A stretch of 64,000 nucleotides of DNA, taken from positions 248,001 through 312,000 of the forward strand of contig MEDY01000004.1 in assembly GCA_001724265.1 (NCBI GenBank), written 5' to 3'. Position 1 is the stretch's first letter, and every line of letters begins with the position of its first letter. The stretch is from Rhizaria sp. SCN 62-66 (Eukaryota; Rhizaria, unplaced). The translations under genes were made by a program, and so were the position numbers. The notes beneath the pieces are model-generated. The model was not told the DNA's origin. It saw nothing but the letters and a program-made list of their open reading frames with translations, and did not search any database. Of the stretch, positions 31,275-40,363 are shown one piece after another.

Positions 31275-33273
31275 GGTCAGTCCCACTGGCGAGCACCAGC
31301 TCTCCGCGGGCCCCGCCCTGCCGCCCGGCGCATCGGGCAACACGCCGCTGATGGCGACCATGTCGCTCGCCGCGCGCGGGCTGCCGCCGGTGCAGTCGCC
31401 GCCGCTGCCGCCCGCGCAGCAGGTCGGTGGCGCAGTCAGCCGCCGCTTCCTCACTACCGCTGCCACGGCCGGCGGCTCCGCGGGCGGCCCGCAGGCGGCG
31501 GCGTACGTGCCGCGCTCGCTCTCCCGTGGCGGCTCCGTGCCCGCGCCCTCGCTCGTGTCCCCGCAGGCGGCGGCGCTCTCCACCGCCTCGGCCCTGGCCA
31601 CCGCAGCGGCCGCCGCGCCCCCGGGCTCGCTGCAGGCCATCGCCGCCGCCGCAGCCACCGCGGCCGCCGCCGCCGTCGCTGCAGCGTCGTCCTCGTCCTC
31701 CGCGTCCTCGGGCGCGGCGCGACGCGGCCGGCGGTCGACGCTCGCGGCCTGGCTGGCGGGCCCCTCGACGCTCTCTGCGGCGCTGCTGACGGCGATGTCC
31801 TCGTTGGCCGCCGACCCCACGGTCGCGGCGGCTCTGGCCGCGCGCTCGGGCCCGGCCCCCGGCGCGGGCGCGCGGCGCATGCAGTCGCTGGCCGTGCTGC
31901 CGGGGCTCAAAGCGCAGTCGCGGCCCGTGACGCCGGTGCTGGGCTCGCAGCCGACGACGTCGCTGCGGTACCCGTACCCGTGGCCGCTTAAGGGCGAGAG
32001 CCTCACCGTCGAGTTTGTCGACTGGCTCACCGCCTCACATGGGCTCATCGACCCCGAGTACTGCGTCGCCTACAACAACTACCACACCGGCGACGGCCCG
32101 GCCCCGCGCGACCCCGCCGCGGCGGCCGCGGCCCACAACGCGACCGTGGCACAGATCCTCTCAGGGCGCCGCGACGCGCCGACGCTGGCGGCGCCGCTGC
32201 AGGGCGAGTCTGTCCGCAGCTTCCTGCGCGCGCGCAACGGGCCCGTGCGGTACCGCTCGCTCATGGCACAGCTGGGACTGTTGCTGCCCGACGTTCGCGC
32301 GCAGGTCGCCGTCCCCACGGCCGGACCCTTCCTGCTCCTAGCGCAGCAGCAGCAACAGCAGCTGCAGCAGCAGCAGCAACAGGCAGCGGTGCTGCAGGCC
32401 GCGCACAACGCAGCCGGACAGATGCTGCAGCTGCACCCGCACTATTACCAGCAGCGCCACTCGGGCTCCGCCTCGAGCTACGGCAGCGGCGGCGGCGCGC
32501 CGGGTCCGCTCGCGCTGATGCCGCCGCAGCCGGCGCACTCGGCGTCCACTGCGACGGGTCCGACCGCGGCGTCAGGCGCGCTCGTGGCGGCCCACGCGCA
32601 CCGCGTGACCACGCCGCGCCTCGCGCCGCGCACGCCCGGGTCATCGGTGTCGCGCAAGCGCAGCAGCTCGTCCGTGACGGCGCCGCACTTTAACTTCGAC
32701 GCAGTACTGCACTACAACAACCTTATTAACGGTATCAGCGACGGCCCCGCGGCGCCCAGCGCCGGCGCCGGTGTGGGGTTCCTGGCAAACTACGGAAGCA
32801 GCAGCTCCAGCGCGAGCAACGCCGGTGTGAGCGCCGAGGAAGACGCGGCGCGCGCGAGTCTGGTCTCCATCGCCAGCTCGGGCTCGTCGCACATGCCCAC
32901 CACCTCCGACGGCTCCGGCTCCGGTTCCGGCTCTGGTGCGGTCAACCACAGCAACAGCGGCAGCCACGGCAACTCCGCCTCCGCCACGGCCGCTGCGGCG
33001 CTGCACGACCTCTACGGCGGGCCCGTGCCCGGCTCGCCCGTGGTGCGCCACCGCGCCGACTCGGCCGCGGGCGCGCCGTCGGGCGCGGCGCTGCTGGGAC
33101 CTGCGCGCGAGCCTCCCGCGGCGGGCACAGTGCAGTGCATTAGCAAGAAGCAGGCCCAGGCCGTCGAGCGAGGCGTACGCGCAGCGTGTCCGTTTGAGTA
33201 CGACTTGCTGATCGACGGTGTGAGCTTCGCGGCGATGGTGCACCTTATCACTGGCGATGACGTCGACTATTAA
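22291..33273 (+). CDS. Giant low-complexity protein with FAIM-like beta modules; two in-frame TAG codons
   Basis: One frame is open over 11 kb from ATG 22291 to TAA 33273 (3660 codons), except for TAG at codons 550 and 1820. Neither TAG is followed by a nearby ATG or flanked by plausible introns, so I annotate a single gene read through both. Most of it is Ala, Gly, Ser, Pro, His and Gln repeats. Ordered islands resemble FAIM: WTLRVSD, then HSIAVAFDKLTGALRVVVDG (about 25970-26105; human FAIM has HKIEFEHGTTSGKRVVYVDG), FPFAFSLRGERTLETSQCW (about 26970-27020), and LRVRFELFIDDAPF (about 27500-27540). A second set is WRLTVGHRAHSVTLL (about 30020-30060) and FEYDLLIDGVSF near the C terminus, like YEYTLEINGKSL in FAIM. 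A Cys-rich motif (CLVETC, then CPVH; about 25645-25705) could bind zinc. Function is unknown, and the FAIM relation is inference from pattern. Confidence 0.7.
23938..23940 (+). other. In-frame TAG, codon 550 of the giant FAIM-like gene
   Basis: Context GCC-GCA-GCC-TAG-ACC-GGC-TCT. The same frame continues with identical Ala/Gly-rich style for 3.8 kb. Splicing is unlikely because the surroundings are uniformly GC-rich with no AT-rich, intron-like stretch. Confidence 0.85.
27748..27750 (+). other. In-frame TAG, codon 1820 of the giant FAIM-like gene
   Basis: Context CCC-GTC-TCG-TAG-CGC-ACG-GCC. The frame continues 5.5 kb to TAA. It lies between the first and second FAIM-like module. Confidence 0.85.
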
Positions 33274-35452
33274 GGTCGAAAACCGCATCCGTGTTGCCTT
33301 GCTCGAACGCAGATGTGGCCGATGTACGCGCACAATGTGTTTGGACAACGTCGGTCCCCTGATTTGTCTTTTGAAAAGTACAACGTGTCTTTATGTTTGT
33401 CTTATCAACTAAGCTTTGCTTTGCACACGTGTCTCCCAACTAACCAAAGATGCACTGCAGTCTTCGCATCACTCCTCATCTTACGCACGCCACACAGCTT
33501 GCGCTCACGAGTCTGACACACATCGTGCACAATCAGCAGGTGCACTCGCGCACTGACGCACACAACAATAACAAGCTGGCGTGAGTGTCGCGGGCCCGCC
33601 TGTCTGCGGTTCGGCGGTGACAAAAAGTGATTGAACAACACGCCGCGCATGTCGGTGTTTGGTGTTCGTTATTAGTTGTCATATAGTTGGACAGCTATAT
33701 GTTCCTTCTCTTCTCATTTATCTTTTGTTTGTCCGTTTGTACTAATAGTTTTTTTTCTGAGTTTGGAATTAGTCATTAGTAATTTCGTGTTATCTATATC
33801 AATCCTCTTTTTTATGTTGCCTCCTCTAATCTTGTGTATTTCCGTCTCCTATTTTACCGTGTTCCTTTTTTGTTGTGTTCTTTTTCTTTTCATTATCCTA
33901 TTGCATCGTTCTTGTTCGACTTTGTCGGTTCACCGCGCTTACACCGTTTCGTCCGTCGCTCCCTTGACACCACACACCATTATGTCTCGCGTGCCTGTCT
34001 TGCGCTGTCTCTTTACCTTTTCTCCTTCACTACATTCATCCTGCACCCTGTTTTATCCTGATTGTCAAACCACGTTCTATCACCTGACCTTGCTCGGTGC
34101 TGCGCAGGGCCTTCGTGCCGCCTGTCACGAGTGCGTGCTCACGCATCGAGCTGTAACAGCGATGGTGCAAGCGCGGGGACATAATGCCGGCCCACTGCTC
34201 TCTACAGCGGAAGTGCCTCTTTGTCCCCAGCACGCAGCACGCGCTGCGCTGGTCGTGTGGATCTTGCGGTTCTTGATCAGGGTGGACACAGAAGGACTCC
34301 TCTCTCCTGGCACGATTGGCCTCAGTGTCGTTGTTCTTGTCTTATCGCTGTCTGTTTCCTTTTATGTGTGTGCTTTTCGCTGTGTTTTTAACGCGTTACA
34401 TGTACCGGTATACTTCGAGCGCTACTTAACAAGATCCCGTGTTTTAGCCTAATCATATCATGTCATGTTTCTCGCTCCGACTAACTCTCATCTGTCTTGC
34501 TTGTGAGACGAGCTTGGCACTGAGGGTGGTGTGGAGTAATAACAGATGGTTTACTGGTCGAATGTTAGCGGTGTCTCACTTTCGTTAACACTGACGTCTT
34601 TTGTACCCAGCCAACAATATCATAGTCACATTCAAACTCTCGCTCACGCACACAGATGTGATCACATTCGAAGTCCAACTAATTCTTTCCTCCATCGAAA
34701 CTTACTGTCACGAATCCTCATAGCACTACTAAGCGTTCCCTCGACTCCTGAAGTCGCGCTTGCTGACTCGGCGTACGGTGCTTCATTTGCTGCGTTGAGC
34801 AGTTCCAACATTGCTTACTTTTGCGTTCGCAATCATGTTGACCGTGAAACGACGCAGCTGATCGTATGTCAGCAGCCATTCAACCACTTGTTCGACCACC
34901 AAAGTCACATCCTTCGCGACTGTATCAACAACCTTCACACTCACCAGAGAAAAACAACTCACATATCGTAAAGATTTGCTCAATTCCGACAAATTAAATA
35001 TTAAGAAGACGAATATTAATACACTTCACGTTTACAACCATTGGACGTTCGACGACGCTAAAATCGAGGGATGGTTGTTTCGTTATTGAAAGAAGGGAAA
35101 CGCCACTCAGAACAAAACTTGGTGTATGACTCTATATATTATATTGCACGCAAACAACATGTCAGCAAGACAGTAAGATATAACGATCAGAACAGGATGG
35201 CAGTCGAGTGTGATACAACAAGCGCAAGTGTCGGTATGGACTCACAAAGAAACGTCGGAGTTAAGGACAACAAAATAACATTAGATCTGCAAAAAATAGT
35301 CAAACAATAACAAAAGCACTAATGAACAAAACAAAGAATAACAGAACAGCAGAACATCATAGTGGCAGTCAAACAAGCGCCGTGACACAAATGTGTGGGG
35401 TACTAGAGTGCAGTCACCCCATGTGATCGCAGCTCCACGCCTCATCAAATGC
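33274..35452. other. Convergent intergenic region, 2.2 kb
   Basis: Between the stops of two convergent genes. T-rich on the + strand from about 33660 to 34600 and A-rich on the + strand after about 34960. A short GC-rich hairpin (CCGCC 33596-33600 with GGCGG 33613-33617) and a larger structured GC-rich island (34085-34330, separate entry) interrupt the AT-rich background. A 258-codon frame at 33676-34452 starts at TTG and is T-rich hydrophobic, so I do not call it a gene. Confidence 0.6.
34085..34330. other. GC-rich structured island, candidate non-coding RNA
   Basis: About 245 bases of clearly higher GC inside AT-rich intergenic DNA. Several local inverted repeats can be read directly. CAGG (34105-34108) faces CCTG (34121-34124). 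TGCGT (34132-34136) faces ACGCA (34141-34145) over a four-base loop. GCTG-TAA-CAGC lies at 34150-34160. GGGGACA (34175-34181) faces TGTCCCC (34222-34228). CCAG-CA-CGCAGC-ACGC-GCTGCG-CTGG lies at 34227-34252. Some of these share bases, so they are alternative or nested. I could not match it to SRP, RNase P/MRP, U1, U2 or U3 RNA by eye on either strand. An unrecognised protein exon remains possible. Confidence 0.35.
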
Positions 35453-36835
35453 TTAGTTGCGCGGCTTGAGCCCGAGCTTACGGCGGTAGCTGGCCGGCTC
35501 GCTAAGCGCGTGGTAGAAAAGCTCGCCCACGGCGTCCATGTTAGCCTTCTCGCCGCCAAAGCGCTTGTTGGAGGGCGCGTCGCGGTGCACGGTGATGTTG
35601 ACGGCGTCGAACTCGGGGGACATGACCGTGGAGAAGGTCGTCCAGTCGTTGCGGGTCGGCTGCTGGTTCAGCGCGTACAGAACGGAGGATACGTCAATGC
35701 TGGCCTGGCCGATGGCGGACATGTTGTCGTTGATCGCGGCGCGGCGCTTGTCGCGCGGCGCGTCCCAGTGGTCCTCGTTGGTCTCGGCGCGGAACCATGA
35801 GCTGTTGCCGCGGCTCGCAAAGCGGTCGTCGCGCACGGGGGCCGTGGGCTCGATGCTCCACACAGCGTTCTCCTTACCATGCGAGAGGTCCAGCCCGAAG
35901 CGGTTGCGCGTCAGCACGGCGCCCTCGCCGTCGCGCGCGCCGGCCACGATGAGGTACACGGGAGCGGGCAGCACCTGCGTCGAGAGCTTCTCCACGGCCT
36001 GCGCGTAGGTCGGGATGTTGAGAAGCGAGTCGCGGAGGAAGACGCCCGTGGACTCGGCGCCCGAGAGGAAGGCGATAAGGTTGGTGATGATGTGGAACTC
36101 CTCGTGCGTCCACCAGTGACGGTTGCGCTGGTTGACCGACACGGACCAGCCGCCGCGGCGCTGGCCCGTGAGTACGCCGACGTAGCCGGCGTAGAAGACG
36201 CCCGTCGCGATGGTCTCGTCGCCGCGCACCATGTGCACGACCGAGGTGACGTTGGCGAGGCCCGGGATGGGGAAGTCGAGGTTGCGGCCGTGGATGGGCA
36301 CGGGGCGCGTTGCGTTCGCGCACTCGCGCGGCGCGTTAGGTTGGGACGACAGCGGCCGGCGGCAGTAGCGCGGGGACGTGGAGGCCGCGACGACTGAGGT
36401 GCAGCCCGCGGTGACGTCGTAGAACATGTTGAGCAGCACGAGACGGCCCAGGGTCATGCGCTTGGAGTACTTTTCAAAGACGGAGTAGATGCCCTGAATC
36501 TCGGCAAAGACCTCCGAGTGCAGGAAGCGCTCGCCCATGGCCACGAGCGTGGTCTCGAGGGTGTCGATAATCTCCTTGCCATGAGGCAGATCGTACTCAA
36601 TGAAGTCAAGCACCTTGCCGTAGGAGTTGTCGAAGCCGTTGTAGTCAAGCACGGCAGTAATTAGCTCGGTCCAGCGATCGCGCGCGGGCAGATTGAAGTC
36701 AATCGAAGTGTAGAACGGCTCGGTAGGGCTGCTCGGGGGGATGACAATGGCGTTGGCAGGAGAAAGAACGCAAAGGAGGCTCGAAAGTGCCAGCAGTGCC
36801 GTAGCAGCGCTGAATAGTTGCGAGAGCAAACGCAT
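35453..36835 (-). CDS. Acid ceramidase / NAAA-type lysosomal amidase
   Basis: 460 residues, ATG at 36835 (the ten in-frame codons upstream begin at TTG), TAA stop. N-terminal nucleophile hydrolase of the acid ceramidase/N-acylethanolamine acid amidase family, which splits fatty amides in lysosomes. A signal peptide is visible (MRLLSQLFSA then a Leu/Ala core ending near ANA, about 29 residues). The autoprocessing nucleophile is Cys145 in VTAGCTSVVA. Arg184 and Asp187 lie in HGRNLDF. Asn353 is in ETNEDHW and Arg364 is in DKRRA, where animal enzymes have DDRR. The AGYVGVLTGQ block is also typical. The C-terminal half (NDNMSAIGQASIDVSSVLYA) is closer to NAAA than to acid ceramidase. Length is normal for the family. 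No intron. The substrate cannot be decided from sequence. Confidence 0.93.
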   Translation of the reverse strand: MRLLSQLFSAATALLALSSLLCVLSPANAIVIPPSSPTEPFYTSIDFNLPARDRWTELITAVLDYNGFDNSYGKVLDFIEYDLPHGKEIIDTLETTLVAMGERFLHSEVFAEIQGIYSVFEKYSKRMTLGRLVLLNMFYDVTAGCTSVVAASTSPRYCRRPLSSQPNAPRECANATRPVPIHGRNLDFPIPGLANVTSVVHMVRGDETIATGVFYAGYVGVLTGQRRGGWSVSVNQRNRHWWTHEEFHIITNLIAFLSGAESTGVFLRDSLLNIPTYAQAVEKLSTQVLPAPVYLIVAGARDGEGAVLTRNRFGLDLSHGKENAVWSIEPTAPVRDDRFASRGNSSWFRAETNEDHWDAPRDKRRAAINDNMSAIGQASIDVSSVLYALNQQPTRNDWTTFSTVMSPEFDAVNITVHRDAPSNKRFGGEKANMDAVGELFYHALSEPASYRRKLGLKPRN

Positions 36836-37384
36836 GGTGAAATGCGCCGCTGTAGTAGGAAACAAATCGATAGTCGTAATGGCGGTTGAAACAACAAAGT
36901 TGATTTACATGTGAGAGTGATTTGTTGCAAGTGAGGTGGCGACGAAGGGGGACCGAAGACGTGTGGGAAAGATTTCCTCCAAACTGGATGTCAAAACAAC
37001 GAATCCCCAAGGTATAAAAAGATGGCAATACGAAAGAAACGGCAAACTACTCGTGAAGCTATCATCAATCCATTAACACGATGAACTCATCGAAAATATT
37101 GACAGATAAGTTAGCTCGTCGTTCTGTCTCCGTCATCTCTCCCGAAGAAGGAGAAGACGAGAGTAGTGTATTAACAAAACCGGTGACTGTCCTCAGTTCT
37201 CACAAAGTGTGTAAATTTCAGTGTGGGATTATCGCCAAACTGACTGTTGTGTACATATTTGTAATCTATGTGTGCTTTTAACTCCATATTGCAACATTAA
37301 TTTTCAAAATAGTTTGCATATCTATCGCAAAGTCCGATCGCTCACCGCCCATCTTTCTATCCGTTGGCTGGCATCACCCCAATC
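36836..37384. other. Divergent intergenic region with a TATA-like box
   Basis: About 550 bases between divergent starts. GGTATAAAAAG at about 37011-37021 on the + strand is the clearest TATA-like sequence in the window. A 66-codon ATG frame (37081-37281, Ser/Glu-rich) follows it and may be part of a 5' exon; see the findings. Confidence 0.5.
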
Positions 37385-39517
37385 ATGTTAACAGCTCCTT
37401 CCATGTCTTCTAGCCGTCTAGAAGCGACCCTGGCGCGCGCAAGTACTCTTCTTGCGCGCGCTGCCAACTCTGACTGGCCACTGATTGTTGCTGCGACGGG
37501 TGAGTCCGTCGCAACAGTCCCACCTGGCGCCATCAGCGAGCTCCCCACAGTCCGCGAAGCCACTGCAGAAGAAGTCCGCGTCTACCGCAAGTCTCTCACT
37601 GCCACAGCGGCCTTTGCCGAGAGCGCCGCGATGTCGGCCGTGCGCGCGCTGCCGTCGCCGCCCGCCACCTTCGACGACGCCTTGCTATACCTCGCCACGG
37701 CGCTCGTGGTCCCGGGTTTGCCCGCTCTCGGCGCGCCCCAGGCCCTCTACGGCAAGAATGTCAAGCACAACAACAGCGAGAGCAGCAGCAGCAGCAGCGC
37801 GAGTGTTGCCTTGCCCGTAAGCGTGCCGAGCCCCGCAGAGGTCGAGGTTGCTCTGAGCAACGCCGCCGCGGCTGACGAAGACGTTGACGACGACGATGAC
37901 AACGACGATGATGATGACGCAAACGACAACGATGAAGAGGAGGACGACGAGCACGACCCCGACCTCCACGACGACAGCGAGGAGGCCCGCGCACGCTTCG
38001 GCCGCAAGCGCGCGCTGCGCCCGCTGTTCCGCCTTACGAAGCGCGCGCGCCGGACGTGGGCTGCGCGCGCGCTCGACATGCTGCAGTCGCACCGCTCGCT
38101 GGCGCAGTCGGCTGCGGCGCTCGCGCGCGAGCTGTCAGTGTTGCAGCAGTTTGCGCTCGACGGCGGCGCGCTGCTGGCGGACGCCGCGGCGGAGCCCTCG
38201 ATCTCCGCGCGTGCGCTGGCGTACTTCACCGTGGTGCGCGAGCTCGGCCACGCGGGGCTGCGCGAGATGCAGCTGGCCACGCAGGCCGCGCGACCGGACC
38301 TGCACGCCGCCGTGCAGGCCGCGGCGGCGCGGCGCGACGAGGCCGCGGCGGCCGTGGCGGCGCGCGCGGCAGCGCTGGCGGCGCGCGAGGCCGAGATGGG
38401 CGCCATGGAGGCCGTACTCGGCGACGCCGCGCGGCTGCGGCGCGACTGGGACCGCGCGCGCGCCGACGCGGGCAAGAGCGAAGAGGCGGCGGAGGAGCTG
38501 CGCGCGGCGTGCGCGGCGCTGCGAGCTGCTGTGGCGAGGGAGAAGGCACGCCTGGACCGGCTGGGCGAGGCCGCGCGTGGCGCCGAGGCCGAGGCGCGCG
38601 GCAAGGAAGCTGCCGAAGCGCGGGAGCTCTGCGCAAGGCTCCGCGCCAAGCGGGACGAGACCAGGGCTAGGGTTGCTGTTGCACGTGCGAAGCTGAGCCA
38701 GAGCAGTAACACTGCTGCTGTTGACACGAGCTTGATGTGCGAGGGCGATGTCTCAGTCATCATTCCCATCACGACCGACCGCAATAACGACGAGACCGAG
38801 AACAAGAGCGGCGGCGCTGGTGCTGCAGGGTCGAAGCGGCTGAGTGACGGCGAGAGCTTCGCGGTGAACGGCACGGGCGCCAGCACCGGCGGCAGCGACA
38901 GCGTTGTCCGCAGTCTAGGCCTTGACGACGTCGACGCGTTCCTAGACTCCGACGCCGAAGACAACGCCAACACAAACGCCAACGTCGGCAAGGCGGGCGC
39001 CGCGAACACGAGCGTGGCCGAGGCGGACGCGTCGCTGCTGCTCAATGTGAGCGTCAACGAGAGCGTGGATCCCGCGACGGCGGCTGCCGAGGCCGAGGCG
39101 CTGGGCGCGGAGGCGAGGCGCGCATGGGCGGGGCTGGCGCGCGCGCAGGGGCAGGCCGCGGCCGCCGGGGTACGTGAGGCCGCGCTGCGCACGCTGCTGC
39201 GCGCCGTCGCTGCCACTGCGGGCTCAGCTGCGACTGCGAGCGCGACTCTGAGCGCGAGTTCGAGTGAGAGTCAGGAGAGCGCCACCGCTGCTGCGGCGTC
39301 GGTAGCAGTGATGTCTGTGCTCGCGCGCGGGCCGACACTGCGCAGCGCGGTGTTGCGGGAGGTTGCTGCGGCGCGCAGTGTGGCGCTGGCGGCGGGCAGG
39401 GCGACTGTGGGTGCGGCTGAGTGGTTTGATGCAGCTGAGAAGGCAGTTGCAGCCCTGGTTGAGAGTGGTGTCATTTCGACCTCTGGAGACGCACATGACT
39501 ACTTGCTATCGATTTGA
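37385..39517 (+). CDS. Coiled-coil protein with acidic stretch, function unknown
   Basis: 710 residues from ATG 37385 (MLTAPSMSSS; a further ATG at 37403 is possible), TGA stop. The N-terminal 140 residues are of ordinary composition and probably helical (SRLEATLARASTLLARAA). A long Asp/Glu stretch follows (about 37875-37985). Then comes a basic segment (GRKRALRPLFRLTKRARRT) and a long Ala/Arg/Glu coiled coil (about 38060-38700, for example LRRDWDRARADAGKSEEAAE). The tail has a second helical region after a Ser/Asn-rich linker. This order resembles structural or scaffold proteins of chromosomes and cytoskeleton, but I cannot name a family. The ATG choice is uncertain because an upstream exon may exist. 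Confidence 0.75.
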   Translation: MLTAPSMSSSRLEATLARASTLLARAANSDWPLIVAATGESVATVPPGAISELPTVREATAEEVRVYRKSLTATAAFAESAAMSAVRALPSPPATFDDALLYLATALVVPGLPALGAPQALYGKNVKHNNSESSSSSSASVALPVSVPSPAEVEVALSNAAAADEDVDDDDDNDDDDDANDNDEEEDDEHDPDLHDDSEEARARFGRKRALRPLFRLTKRARRTWAARALDMLQSHRSLAQSAAALARELSVLQQFALDGGALLADAAAEPSISARALAYFTVVRELGHAGLREMQLATQAARPDLHAAVQAAAARRDEAAAAVAARAAALAAREAEMGAMEAVLGDAARLRRDWDRARADAGKSEEAAEELRAACAALRAAVAREKARLDRLGEAARGAEAEARGKEAAEARELCARLRAKRDETRARVAVARAKLSQSSNTAAVDTSLMCEGDVSVIIPITTDRNNDETENKSGGAGAAGSKRLSDGESFAVNGTGASTGGSDSVVRSLGLDDVDAFLDSDAEDNANTNANVGKAGAANTSVAEADASLLLNVSVNESVDPATAAAEAEALGAEARRAWAGLARAQGQAAAAGVREAALRTLLRAVAATAGSAATASATLSASSSESQESATAAAASVAVMSVLARGPTLRSAVLREVAAARSVALAAGRATVGAAEWFDAAEKAVAALVESGVISTSGDAHDYLLSI

Positions 39518-40046
39518 AAACTCAGTATAATGTGAATCTATGTTTATCTTATTGTTTGAGACCGGTATATTTGCTAGATGGAGTGGTTCTGTGCTGAAAA
39601 TAACCTGAAGATGATGCATTCGGTTGTTTTGCTCTTGCGCGTGGCACAGGAGAGAGCTTCGGTTGATTGTGGTTGGAGCGACAAAAAGGTGGAGAGAGGG
39701 TCATATTATCGTTAACTAGGGATATCGTTTCTTAATATAGAGTTTAATTTTCATCAAATGAATGAAAATCATATTTTAATTATCATATTCGATCTCCAAA
39801 CCAACGATCCAGACCTGCTTTTCAATCCTTGGTTGGCTGACTCAAGTTGAGATTCAGTTCATCCAACTGCGTTCTGCGAGCAACTCACGCTCGTTAGTTC
39901 GCAATGCCACACGGCTCAGGAATATTTCCCTATGTACTCTTACATCATGCTTGTGAGAAACGCATTGAAACCCTCACCAACCTTCTCAATATCCTTTCCC
40001 CTGTTGCTCTGCCCGCTTAACACGTTCACTCTTCCAAGAAATACAG
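39518..40046. other. Intergenic, 529 bases
   Basis: AT-rich, between two + strand genes. No gene seen. Pyrimidine-rich sequence (TCCTTTCCCCTGTTGCTC) lies 45-70 bases before the TSG101 ATG. Confidence 0.6.
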
Positions 40047-40332
40047 ATGAGCGCTCCTGGCGGTGGCTACAACCACGGCTACCCGCCCGCGGCCGGCTAT
40101 GGCGTGCCTCCCTCTGGCCCTCCTTCTGGTCTATACGGCTACGACGCCCTCGGCCCGCCGCCCGGCCGCGGCAACAACTGGTCCGGCTACTCCTACGGCC
40201 CTCCCTCCGGGCCCCCCATGGACGGCCCGCAGCAGCCCTACTACGCGCCAGCGTATCCCCCGCCGCCCTCACAGGGCTACCCGTCCCCGCAGCAGTACGG
40301 CGGCGCCCCGCAAACCAGCTCCAGTAGCAGCT

Positions 40333-40363
<31 letters not shown>

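Noticed and set aside
14580-33273. Long antisense and alternate-frame reading frames within the GC-rich genes
   Set aside because: High GC suppresses stops in all frames. These frames encode Arg/Ala/Pro-rich shadow sequence without domains.
33676-34452. 258-codon multi-hydrophobic frame
   Set aside because: Starts at TTG, and its hydrophobicity follows from T-rich 3' flank composition. No domain and no coding-like GC in the first half.
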